Shown: positions 16,755-26,100 of the stretch, piece by piece
Position numbering within the stretch: position 1 is the first letter of the stretch
Layout of the letters: each line of letters begins with the position of its first letter
Made by a program: the position numbers and the translations under genes
The notes under the pieces: model-generated
What the model saw: only the letters and a program-made list of their open reading frames with translations
What the model was told of the DNA's origin: nothing
Databases searched by the model: none
Source: Botryllus schlosseri
Taxonomy: Eukaryota; Chordata; Ascidiacea; Stolidobranchia; Styelidae
Direction: 5' to 3'
Assembly (NCBI GenBank): GCA_000444245.1
Contig: KE605016.1
Span: 818-29,170 of the forward strand
DNA: 28,353 nt

Positions 16755-17278
16755 CAGGGGTCGGTAAATTTTAGCCAGCGAGCTGTTTCGTCCTTACCCG
16801 CAATAACGCAAATGTTTATTATGTTTATTTTACTTTTAATTACTCGATTTGCCACACACTTCATCATTACCTCGTCTTTTGAAAGCAATGCAAACCATCG
16901 GTCATAAGTGAGCTGTTATAATTTAAAGATGAGAAACTTATTCAAATGAGCTCCATGAGTATATTGTTATAGGCGTTTTGGAAAAACGCGCGCGTAAAGT
17001 ATTTTCAGCGGAGAGTCTGGCACGATTCATCATGCACATACTTGAAAAACCTTGCGCACAAGTAAACTCATAGTACGCTTGAATACTTATTGATCTCAAA
17101 TCGCGTCGCAATCACTTTGAATATGCAATATCGTAAACGGATTGTGCAAGTGCCACAATACTATGCTAGTTTGTCAACTTTATTCCATAACCCATAAAGG
17201 TCCGTTGGAAATCAATGAAGAGAAAAGCATTCCATGAAAATTATTTATTCCATCAACAATTATTTTGCTTCAAAGCTA

Positions 17279-19337
17279 CACTGTAAAAAATAAAAACCTC
17301 GATTTACCGCGAAATGTTTGGAAGCACGGTAGCCAGACATTTCGTGGTAATCTAACATTACCGTTAGTCAATGTAAATTTAACTTACACTCGTCCGGTAA
17401 TCTCACTTTACACGCCAGACTGTAATGTTACAGTCACCTCCGGTATATCTAATCTACATGTTCTCCTGTACATTTGCGATCGAGACTGTCATTTTACCGC
17501 CTACCTACCTATATGCTGTTCCTGTAAATCAGGATTACATACCAGCTTGTAAATTCACGTACATCCATACCTATCGCAAAGCAACCCGATGCAAAAATAT
17601 TGCAACATTTTCTTCACATCCACAAAACGACATTGGAATNNNNNNNNNNAACTGTATATTCATTCATGATATCACGATGAAGTGGTTATCGATGGAAAAA
17701 TATTGCTGCTGGAGGTCTAATTCTTCTTTGGGAGACATGCAGTAACACGAGTGGTCTCAAGAAAACGTGAATTAATTCCACCACCGGCCAAACTTCCAAT
17801 TGTTTCTTTTTCTCGTTCTCATTCCTTCTGTGTAAGTAGTAACTTGCAGTTCCACTAAAAAGAATTCATGCGTAAGTAGCTATATAAAGCAAAGTTCCTA
17901 ACCTGGACAGTGGACATGACATTATAAAGACTAAGACAAATAGGCTAACAAAAATATAACATGTTTTGAAGTACCGGTACTGGCACATTGTGTGATGACG
18001 GCTCCGCCTTTTACATGACATAGCAGAGATTCATGACTTTATCTCTGTATTGAAGCAAAAGGTTCCTAATTTAAGGTGGCATGTGTGGCAAACAAATCCA
18101 GCAGTGGATGAAAACATATCTATGCTATGGCCCGAAAATGACATTACCAAGCCAACAGTTTCAACTCCTCCGCAGCGGAGTATGTGGTCACTATATAAGT
18201 CGACAAATATCCCAAAATAGAACAGAGAATGCGGCGAATGAAATATATCAATCATGAAATCTAAGTCATCGAGGACTGGTGTGCAGAGTCAGATATTCAC
18301 GGTAACAAATACTATGTAGTACTGTATTACCTTTTAAGATGCGTATGCCATTCAGCATTCCTAGGAATCTTCAACGATCGTGTTCACTTTCTTCAAGCAC
18401 AAGCTTCGCTCCACCCTTTGCTCAAATCTCACTAATGGCCACTGGCCAGACGACACTCGAACGATTTCGAAATAAATGGTATTCATCCGCTGACACATAA
18501 CACCAATAATATTTACTGGCCACGTTATAATGTTTGATCTGGGTCGTTTTTTCCATACAGAAACATTTATCATTGCATATAGTCCCTTTTTTCATCTAAT
18601 TTCGTATAAATTGATGTATATTCCATGTGTTGTTCACTACTTACTGTACTTACCTAACCAGACGCTGCTTGTGATGTCACAGTTGTGCGTTGGTTGTTTA
18701 CTACGAATCTCAGAAAAAGCAGTCACCTAATGTAACCTATTACAGGTCGCCGTGTCCGCCATTAATAAATGGTTAGCTGAGCATGCGGTGCTGATATCTC
18801 TTATTTTCTCCGAGCAATATTATACATCCTGAACTGATTTTCTAACTTATCAGCCTTATCCGTGACAACGAATGTAACCAGCGAGACTGGCCGTACAGCC
18901 ATTGCCTTATAATATAATATGGCTACGGTGTACCACATTAGCTACGATCGTCAGTTATATCTTGTACCCTACTAAGCTTAAATTGATACTAGGGCCAACA
19001 ATTTCGGTATGACAGACCCCAGTCTCGCAAACGAGGTTCAATCAGGTCAAATCACCTCTATAGAATGATATATCAGTAACATTCAGTTCTACGTATACAT
19101 TGGCTGCAGCGATTTTGAAGCTAATCAATTTTGCCAATAGCCCGGTAAACTGCAGTAACGAGTAACTGTCAGTAATTTTGCGAAGAAATTCTGGTAACTT
19201 ACTTTACAGCTATATTAAGGTAATATTACATATCAAAACGTAAAATGACAAGCTACGCACAGTAATTGGCTGCGACCGGTAATTTGTGGTAAAATTTACA
19301 GAGATTTCCCAGTAAATCTACCAGATTTTTTACAGTG
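17279..19337. mobile_element. CACTA/EnSpm-like non-autonomous element, 2059 bp
   Basis: The termini are CACTGTAAAAAATAAAAACC and, reverse complemented, CACTGTAAAAAATCTGGTAG, a 13-base perfect inverted match. They are flanked by a TA on each side, consistent with the 2-3 bp duplications of CACTA elements. The first 250 bp and last 150 bp carry many short copies of 'ttacc/ggtaa' and 'tgtaa/ttaca', as in the subterminal repeats of CACTA elements. No transposase frame was recognised. It includes a 10-base gap of N at 17640-17649. A Kolobok- or Chapaev-type assignment cannot be excluded. Confidence 0.65.
17640..17649. other. Assembly gap (N)
   Basis: Ten unresolved bases inside the CACTA-like element. 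The open frame across them is not meaningful. Confidence 0.95.
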
Positions 19338-19460
19338 TACGGATTGCCGTAGCAGAGACATAAAAGAGGCGCATATGGCTCGCGAGCCACGGGTTTGCCA
19401 ATCCCTACTATATGCTAAGATGAAAACAATTAATACCATACAGAAAAGTAACTAGTCTGC

Positions 19461-19784
19461 TTATACCACGGAAGAAAATGGTATCATAAGTCTTTGCAGT
19501 AATCCTTTTGTTTGCCCATACATAGCATGAATCGTGTTAATTGGTCCATATTTTATTGAACAGTAGGTGATGACTGCCGTCACGACTGCCACTTTAATGA
19601 GTGAATGAAGAGTTTCATTCATGATCTGCATGGCTATCGGATGATCTTCAAGCTCTTGTGGTAAGCTAGCGTGAATATTTTTGTGAGGAAATGGACCATC
19701 AGGAGTGGGCAGTTCCAAAAATTCACAAAGGGGTTTCCATCCTTCGGAGCACTTATAGATTAGGAGCTGATCTTTAGGCGCCGT
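19461..19784 (-). CDS. Gene A exon 4 with stop
   Basis: The acceptor is tttttcttcag. It encodes TAPKDQLLIYKCSEGWKPLC, FPHKNIHASLPQELEDHPIA, then a hydrophobic stretch VAVVTAVITYCSIKYG and a short tail ending VV. It is about 67% identical to gene B exon 4. Confidence 0.88.
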   Translation of the reverse strand, partial: TAPKDQLLIYKCSEGWKPLCEFLELPTPDGPFPHKNIHASLPQELEDHPIAMQIMNETLHSLIKVAVVTAVITYCSIKYGPINTIHAMYGQTKGLLQRLMIPFSSVV

Positions 19785-21550
19785 CTGAAGAAAAATGAAA
19801 TTGCTTCTATGAGCTTGTAATATTCAATATGGATTGCTGTAATAACGGGTCGCTGTAGGCTACTTTTAAATCCAATTTTTCAAAGACGAAACCAGGGCCG
19901 GATAATAGAGCTGGACAATGTGGAAGTAGCATTTCCATCAAAAGCATTGCCCATGGAATTCATGGTCATGTGCAGAAGGCGATCTCCATTTGTTAAGAAT
20001 AAAAAACATTCGTACGTATCGACTACAATCTTGAACTCCTGATAGCGCCAATACCATTGTATTTGATTGCGACGTGAACTCAATGACCTAGTTCTGCAAG
20101 GAGGATTGGAGTCTCTGAACAGCATCCGGGAAGGGCTCTATTACTAAGAACACTCACCGCATGGCAAAAAATCTCACTTGATCTTATACTCACCGACATA
20201 ACGTAGGCGTTGTGCGACCGATATCCCTTTTTAGCCAATTCTGCATTGCACTCCGCGTTCTTCAAGAAAGGTTGTGTGAAAGGACACCCGAACAGGAGAA
20301 CACCTGCAAAATTACTCTCAATACTATTATGCTTGTATAATATATAGGTACTAGAGACAGTGCGAACTTTCGATTCGCATTCGTGTGATTATTCAAAAGT
20401 TGAAGTTCGCAAACCAGCCTTGCTATGTTTCATACTGTCAATGCTTTGTGGAATAAAAGAAGTTCCAGTACTTTATATCTGTGATCAGAAGCATACCCCC
20501 TATGTCACCATTGTGCCAGATACTGTCGATCGCCAGACCAAAGCAACAATAATAATAAAAAAACATGGGCATAATAGACCATAAGCTGGAAGGCCAGAAA
20601 CGATTTGTTTGAAATAGAATTGTGACGTCACATGTCCGTGTTCACGTTCGTTAGATGCGATGTCATGCTTGATCTATTGCATGAATTTTGGCAATTTTAG
20701 TCATGCTTATTGCAGGCACAGCCGATCGCTCTATCTTTTGTCAAAGTGCGGTTATACGCGTTTGATATGAACATGCGGTGTTACCAGTAAAATTCAGTAT
20801 GGTCTTGGCTCTTCTATATGTTGGACTGAACACCCCTGCAAGCTTAGAAATAAACCGATCGTTCACTTCCAGCTGTTTCTGCATGCTGTTCCACCAAATG
20901 TCTTCGTTTTCTCGCAGAGTAAGAATGATCTGGTAAACAAAATTTATATTTGCCAGATCGACTACGAATATGGGCAACTGACCTGGTTTGTTTACGCTTG
21001 TGTAGACGTGTTCATTTTGAATCTATTCAAATCATTCTTCTGTCGAGGATGGTACTGAAATCCCGACTCGGACAGGTGTTAACACAGACATAGATATCAT
21101 GTACCGAAGTAAAACAGCCGTGTATTTTATCATTTCGAGAGTACAGTTTGAATACGGTGTTGAAACGGTTGATGCCATTTTTTAACACTTATACTTGTAA
21201 CTACGATTTGAGACATCATCATATTTGAAGCGCAATGTTCCTTAAGCTGGTCAAAATCGGTTTTCAATTTGATCAACCACCAGCGATATCACGCTCACCT
21301 TTGCATCAGGAAAGGCTTTATGTATCTCGTCCCAGAAAAAGCAAGCGGGTACATCGACTACTGCGTCGACATCTTGATACATGCGACGGAAATCGTCGGT
21401 TGACCATCCTTTGTGCAATATGTCTACATATTCATCTTGCGTTAGCACGATATGCTCTAAGAAGTCGTATACGACGAAACCAAGCTGCGATAACGCGGCG
21501 TTCATCGACTTCGTCCCTGTTTTCGAGAGACCGGCCACAATTACCTTCAT
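19461..21550 (-). CDS. Sulfotransferase-like gene A (Sulfotransfer_4-type), four exons, 276 aa
   Basis: Spliced coding sequence: 21550-21299, 20929-20785, 20303-20194, 19784-19461 (252+145+110+324 nt), with the same phases as gene B. The protein begins MKVIVAGLSKTGTKSM (PAPS 5'-phosphosulfate loop), carries DVPACFFWDEIHKAFPDAK and IILTLRENEDIWWNSM (3'-phosphate site), GCPFTQPF and KKGYRSHNAYVMS, then GWKPLCEFLELPTP and a hydrophobic segment near residues 231-250. Length equals gene B although single codons differ (one fewer in exon 2, one more in exon 4). Introns are compact: 369, 481 and 409 bp. The frame is open for 93 nt upstream of the MKV codon to another Met, but the family and gene B begin at MKV. 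The product is predicted to transfer sulfate from PAPS; the acceptor is unknown. It is transcribed away from the BEL/Pao element that begins about 235 bp upstream. Immediately downstream of the stop is transposon DNA, with no clear poly(A) signal. Confidence 0.87.
20194..20303 (-). CDS. Gene A exon 3
   Basis: The acceptor is ttttgcag and the donor TCG|GTGAGT. It encodes GVLLFGCPFTQPFLKN and AELAKKGYRSHNAYVMS and is about 78% identical to gene B exon 3. Confidence 0.88.
20360..20450. repeat. Short GTTCACGTTCG-type repeat, copy 3
   Basis: Found in gene A intron 2: 'tgcgaactttcgattcgcat', 'aattattcaaaagt'-like spacing and 'gttcgcaaaccagccttg', similar in layout to the copies at 5930-6040 and 8985-9085. 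A separate gttcacgttcg lies at 20640-20650. Confidence 0.4.
20785..20929 (-). CDS. Gene A exon 2 (residues 85-133)
   Basis: The acceptor is gtttaccag and the donor ACTG|GTAACA. It reads IILTLRENEDIWWNSM and then KQLEVNDRFISKLAGVFSPT, close to the family consensus and arguably more canonical than the gene B exon. Confidence 0.88.
21299..21550 (-). CDS. Gene A exon 1 (residues 1-84)
   Basis: The donor is AAG|GTGAGC at 21298. It differs from gene B exon 1 at 8 of 84 residues (positions 9, 18, 21, 28, 30, 37, 39 and 52), about 90% identity, against about 65-78% for the other exons. Confidence 0.9.
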
Positions 21551-21786
21551 ACTGGCACTCGACTGCGCGCTAGTCCTCGGTGATTCAATGTCAAATCCGT
21601 ATCTCCGCAACTCCGTATGTCGGAGATACTGCAAGCAACGCAACGTCTGAGAACTGCCAACAGTGACGGTACTATGCTAGCGTTTAGTGAAGCTAATTAT
21701 GATATGCGCCTGTAGCAATATCAACAATTCGATATTCCCAAATCCAGACAAATGTTGACTCAATCGTAGTCTGTGTGCTTGCGCAA
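21551..21786. promoter_or_regulatory. 5' flank of gene A, homologous to 5' flank of gene B
   Basis: About 200 bp here align by eye with 11086-11290 upstream of gene B, including 'gtatctccgc', 'gaactgc', 'cggtacta', the 22-nt block at 21706-21727 and 'atgttgact'. Homology fades near 21775, just before the BEL/Pao element, so the proximal promoter was part of the duplicated unit. Confidence 0.6.
21706..21727. promoter_or_regulatory. Conserved 22-nt promoter block upstream of gene A
   Basis: Identical to 11229-11250 upstream of gene B, 156 bp before the gene A ATG. It is the longest perfect match that I see in the otherwise diverged 5' flanks. Confidence 0.35.
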
Positions 21787-22184
21787 TGTTGGTAAGTATA
21801 ATGTGAAGTCGCGATTTCGGACTTCAAGAGCCATAAACATCACGGTTCAATAAACCTTGTATGACCTTTGTGACGTAACTGTTATATAGTTCACTGTCGT
21901 TCAGTTTCGCCCTCGTTGCCTGCTTTGTATCAGATGCTAATATTTCGACTATCAATCTTATTCAATCGTATTTATATCGCAATTTTTATAGATCCTAAAA
22001 TTATTATTATTAATAGTCTGATTCGAAATTTGTAACTGTCCTCAAGGAAACACCGTCAAGTAAGTATATATTGATTTATCCGGTACTAAACAATTTGTGT
22101 TAATTCGCTGTGTATTAATGCTTTCAGAAAACCGTTTTTCGTCTGTATAAAATAAAAACCAACGAAGCAGGCAGAAACGCGTCA
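21787..22184 (+). repeat. Candidate 5' LTR of the BEL/Pao element
   Basis: The segment starts TGTTGG, ends GTCA, and is followed after 3 bases by a site that fits a tRNA primer-binding site. It has a TATA-like box at 21883-21889 and AATAAA at 22151-22156, a sensible promoter to poly(A) layout. The left border also coincides with the point where homology between the gene A and gene B flanks ends. Without the 3' LTR the borders are provisional. Confidence 0.5.
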
Positions 22185-22187
22185 TCT

Positions 22188-22205
22188 TGGGGTGTTGGAT
22201 AGGAC
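22188..22205 (+). other. Candidate tRNA primer-binding site
   Basis: TGGGGTGTTGGATAGGAC starts with the TGG that pairs with the CCA end of a tRNA; its complement would place T60 and C61 correctly and a C discriminator base. The donor tRNA was not identified. Confidence 0.4.
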
Positions 22206-22327
22206 AGTTATATCTCTACTGTGTATACGTGGAAGATTCCACCCCTCTTTCGCGGCTACATAAAGTTTTTTGACGAATTCCATCAACAAGTGCACCAATC
22301 AACAAAGAAAACTCAACTGTCATTGTC

Positions 22328-23173
22328 ATGGATTTCAACAACCAAACCAAAGATCCTGATCTGGATGTGACGCCGAGATGCGAAGAAGACAACAAAGTCA
22401 CCAAAACAAAAGACAAACCAAAGTCTTCAAGGTCTCATGGTGCCAGATCAAAATCATCAGTTCAAACGAGATCCATGTCAAAGGCTTTAGAGCACAAATA
22501 CTTGAAAGCAAAAAGTTCAAGCAAATCAAGTTCAAGTCATCGGTCATCAACAGGTACCGGTACTTCTACATCAAGTCATTCAACTAAATCTCGCTATAGT
22601 GGAATGAATGTTCAAAATGTCGTAAATTATCACCGGAAACTGCAAGAAATAAGCTCTGCACGAGCAAAACAGGATATTGAAGATATCCAGGCTTCAATGA
22701 ACACTGAAATACAATCAATTAAAAATCAAACTGCGTTGGCCCGAGCCAATCTACAAGAACAAAAAAAGAAGTTGGCAGAAGATCTACGAAAGAAACTAGA
22801 TGAAGAAAAGAGGAAGTTGGAGGAAGAACAGAGGAAGTTGGAGGAAGAGCAGAGGAAGTTGGAGGAAGAAGAACAAGAACTACAAAGACGGCAAAATCAA
22901 CAATGTGAAATGATTAAACAAAGGATGCAGCAAAATGCTGACGAAACAGCTCGNCGTGTAAGACGAGAACATTTGCAAAATACATGTGAACTAGAACTAG
23001 AACTCACTAGACGTGGTGTATCAACGCAAAGTTCACCTCAACTGACAGCGNNAGAACTGCAGCCATCTGANAACAGGAGCCTGGCTCCTCAANNAAGCAA
23101 NGTTCCAGAACAACTACAGCAAGCAAGTGCTNACNATTCAACCTACGAACAATGTAATAACTTCAANTGCTGA
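22328..23173 (+). CDS. BEL/Pao gag N-terminal region (coiled coil)
   Basis: The region has a Lys/Ser-rich leader followed by a long charged coiled coil (about residues 90-215) that includes three near-perfect 21-nt repeats (22806-22868) coding for RKLEEEQ heptads. Such regions precede the DUF1759 gag core in BEL/Pao elements. Several ambiguous bases near its end come from the assembly. Confidence 0.7.
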   Translation: MDFNNQTKDPDLDVTPRCEEDNKVTKTKDKPKSSRSHGARSKSSVQTRSMSKALEHKYLKAKSSSKSSSSHRSSTGTGTSTSSHSTKSRYSGMNVQNVVNYHRKLQEISSARAKQDIEDIQASMNTEIQSIKNQTALARANLQEQKKKLAEDLRKKLDEEKRKLEEEQRKLEEEQRKLEEEEQELQRRQNQQCEMIKQRMQQNADETAXRVRREHLQNTCELELELTRRGVSTQSSPQLTAXELQPSXNRSLAPQXSXVPEQLQQASAXXSTYEQCNNFXC

Positions 23174-26100
23174 AGCGTCTACAAGTGTTGCTACAAATGT
23201 NACTCCACCGATATCTTCNAATACTTCATACGCAGGTGTGGCTATTCCTTTTAATANCATGTCTCACAGTTCTTACCAAATGTCTAATGCTATGAATGAG
23301 AATGTTTGTGTGCGTGAAAGATCTAACAGTAACTGTGTGACTGCTCGTTTGAACGCATGCATTGCACCCAAAAATCAATCGCCTGTAATTGATGCCGAAA
23401 ATAGTCGCCTTGTTGTAGCACCTCCCATGATTGATACACAAATAACTCCTAATTTGCCTAGTTCCTTTGCATCTGGTAGCGTACAACCCTTTGTGCCAGC
23501 TAATTCAAATCAAGCAGCTACAGCAGGCTGCGCAGTTCAAACAGCTGCAAACTCTGATCTCAATGTAAAGCCTAACCAACCGACAAGCTTGTTTCAATGT
23601 GAGAATCCGTATGTCATTCACCAGGTTAAACCCAGTGATCAAATTGTTCCATTAAAGTTGGAACCAAAATGTTTTAGTGGCGACCCAATTGAATTTGATA
23701 CATTCAAGGAAATGATAAATGCTACTTTGAATCGTCAACCATGGACGCAAAAGCAGAAGTTGATGCATCTTTTGCAATATACCCGTGGTATTGCCAATAC
23801 TTTTGTTAAAGCTTGTGAAGATATGGAAAACTGCTTTGATGAAGCTCTTGCGGTTTTGAGAGACAATTTTGGTCAACCGTTCCAAATAAGTGACCGCTAC
23901 ATAAACACTGTTATTAATGGCTCTAAACTTGTAGAAGGTGACAACGATTCTCTGCTGTTATTTCATGCATCGTTAACTGCTTGTACCAATAAGTTGACCA
24001 AATTTGGAAGAATTCGTGATGTTTCACGCTCTATGGTTGAACAAATTGCCGAGAGACTTCCCCCTTCTTGGCAGCCTGGTTGGAGAACCTTAGTGGCGGA
24101 GGTCACTTTTGACCTGAAAACCGAACTGACTGTTGAACATGTAAATGACTATGTTCGCCAGAAAATTAGAGAAATCACTAGTAAATATACCACCCCTAAT
24201 CATGAAATATCCAAGAAGCAAGTTACGGGTGTATTCAAAGCTGGCAAGCCAAAGGCATCATTCAGCACACAAGTTGTGACTCCAACATTGGAACTTTGTT
24301 TCATGTGCAACGAAAAGCATTTCTTGAATCAATGTGTCCAGTTCCGCAAAATGCAGTATCCTGATCGCATTGAATTCGTCAAAACCAAAGGGCTCTGCTT
24401 CAAGTGTCTAAAGTCGGGACACTTCGGAAAAGCATGCAAACGCATTCAAGCTTGTATAAGGCCTGGTTGCAAAGGCAATCATACAACACTTCTTCACCCA
24501 CCTGAAGAAAAGATAAAAGAGGTTGCTAACAAAACCTTGGATTCAGCAAATGAACAAATTGAAGGCCAAGGCAAAATTTCTGATTCAAAAGAAGCTACCT
24601 CTTTCTTCAGTGCTTCCTGCGATGACAATGAATATGATGATGATGAATGTGTTACTTTGAATGTAGTCTTGGCAAGACTACGGATCGTTGGCACTGACGA
24701 GTACATCGCCACTTTGGCATTAATTGATAATGCGAGCAATTGTTCATTCATATCTGAAGAACTCGTGAAACTACTCGGTCTCGCGGGGCCCGAGCGAAAC
24801 GTAACTTTCCAAACAATCGAACCATCTAAAAATACCAAGAAGTCAACCATTGTTGGTGGTTTAGAGATTTCTGATTACGAGGGATCAGAATACGTGCCTC
24901 TGAAGTCACTGATATCTACAGAGAAAATCGCTCTGGACAACGACCTGCGGCCAACACAAAGTGATGTACATCAATTTCGACAATTTGAAGACATCCCAAT
25001 CCCAGATCTTTCTGGAGACATCGGTCTGCTGATTGGTAAAAACAACCCCAAAGTTCATAAGCCTCTGGAAACTATATATGGACCTGAGGATTACTTCGCA
25101 GTGAAAAGTGCCATCGGATGGATGTTTACATGCCCAAAACAATCCGAACCTTTCAAACCTCACTCCTATTTCATTCAAACCAATCCAAACCCTTTGTGCA
25201 GGATGTGTCACGATGAGGTCAATTCCATTGCAAATGACAAAACTGAACTCTCTGTAAATGATAAACTATTTATGGAAAAGGTGTCATCGACAATCCTACT
25301 TGACTCGAACGGGCACTACCAAATGGAATTACCATTGAAACATCCGGATTTAACACTGCCCGACAACAAACATCAAGCAAAACAAAGAATCAATTATCTG
25401 CAGAAAAGATTCCAAAAGGATCCAAAGTTCTTCGATGAATACAAAGTTTTCATGTCTGACATGATCACAAATGGATATGCCGAGAAGGTTCACAATGATG
25501 GGCCAGTTGGTAAAACCTGGTACCTGAGTCATCACGGTGTGTATCACCCTGAAAAGAAGACTATTCGCGTCGTTTTCGATGCATCTGCGAAATTCAATAA
25601 CCTGGCGTTAAACGACCTTCTGTTGCAAGGGCCAGACCTAACAAACAACCTTGTTGGTGTTTTATCGCGCTTTCGCAGAAATGAAGTTGCGATCCAAGGT
25701 GACATTAGATCAATGTTTCACCAGGTTAAGGTTGATGAATCTGATAGAGACCTGTTACGCTTCCTGTGGTGGAAGGATAATGACCCAAACCAACAAATTG
25801 AAACGTACCGCATGACTGTGTTTTTATTTGGGACTGTGAGCAGCCCTAGCTGTGCCAACTTTGCTCTACGAACTGTCGCTGAAGACAACAAAAATGCCTA
25901 TGACATTGATGTCATAAATGCAGTTCAAAGGAACTTCTATGTCGATGATTTTCTTGATTCCTGTGAGGATACTCCTGCTGCAATTCGTCGTGTGGAAGAT
26001 GTCAGCTCTCTGCTAAGCAAAGGTGGATTTGAACTGACAAAATGGGCAAGCAATTGCAGAGAAGTATTGGCAGCAATACCGGGATCAAACAGAGCCAAAA

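Larger units (their letters stand above)
16755..19408. mobile_element. Probable hAT remnant interrupted by a CACTA-like element
   Basis: The left terminus CAGGGGTCGGTAAATTTTAG and the right terminus (reverse complement TAGGGATTGGCAAACCCGTG, followed by gctcgcgagcc) are both hAT-like, and what lies between is mostly the CACTA-like element 17279-19337. The 8-mers outside (gtcttgaa, tatatgct) do not match, and the two ends resemble different families, at 13207 and 13493, so they may come from two elements. The right end sits about 50 bp downstream of the gene A stop codon, where homology with the gene B 3' flank stops. Confidence 0.4.

Noticed and set aside
18031-18255. 74-codon - strand frame inside the CACTA-like element
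   Set aside because: No transposase or other motif recognised; length is within chance for AT-rich DNA.
16755-19408. A single hAT element with matched target duplication spanning the CACTA-like insert
   Set aside because: The outer 8-mers do not match and the two termini resemble different hAT families, so unity is kept only as a low-confidence call.
21551-21643. N-terminal extension of gene A to an upstream in-frame Met
   Set aside because: The family and gene B start at MKVIVAG, and this stretch aligns with the non-coding 5' flank of gene B.
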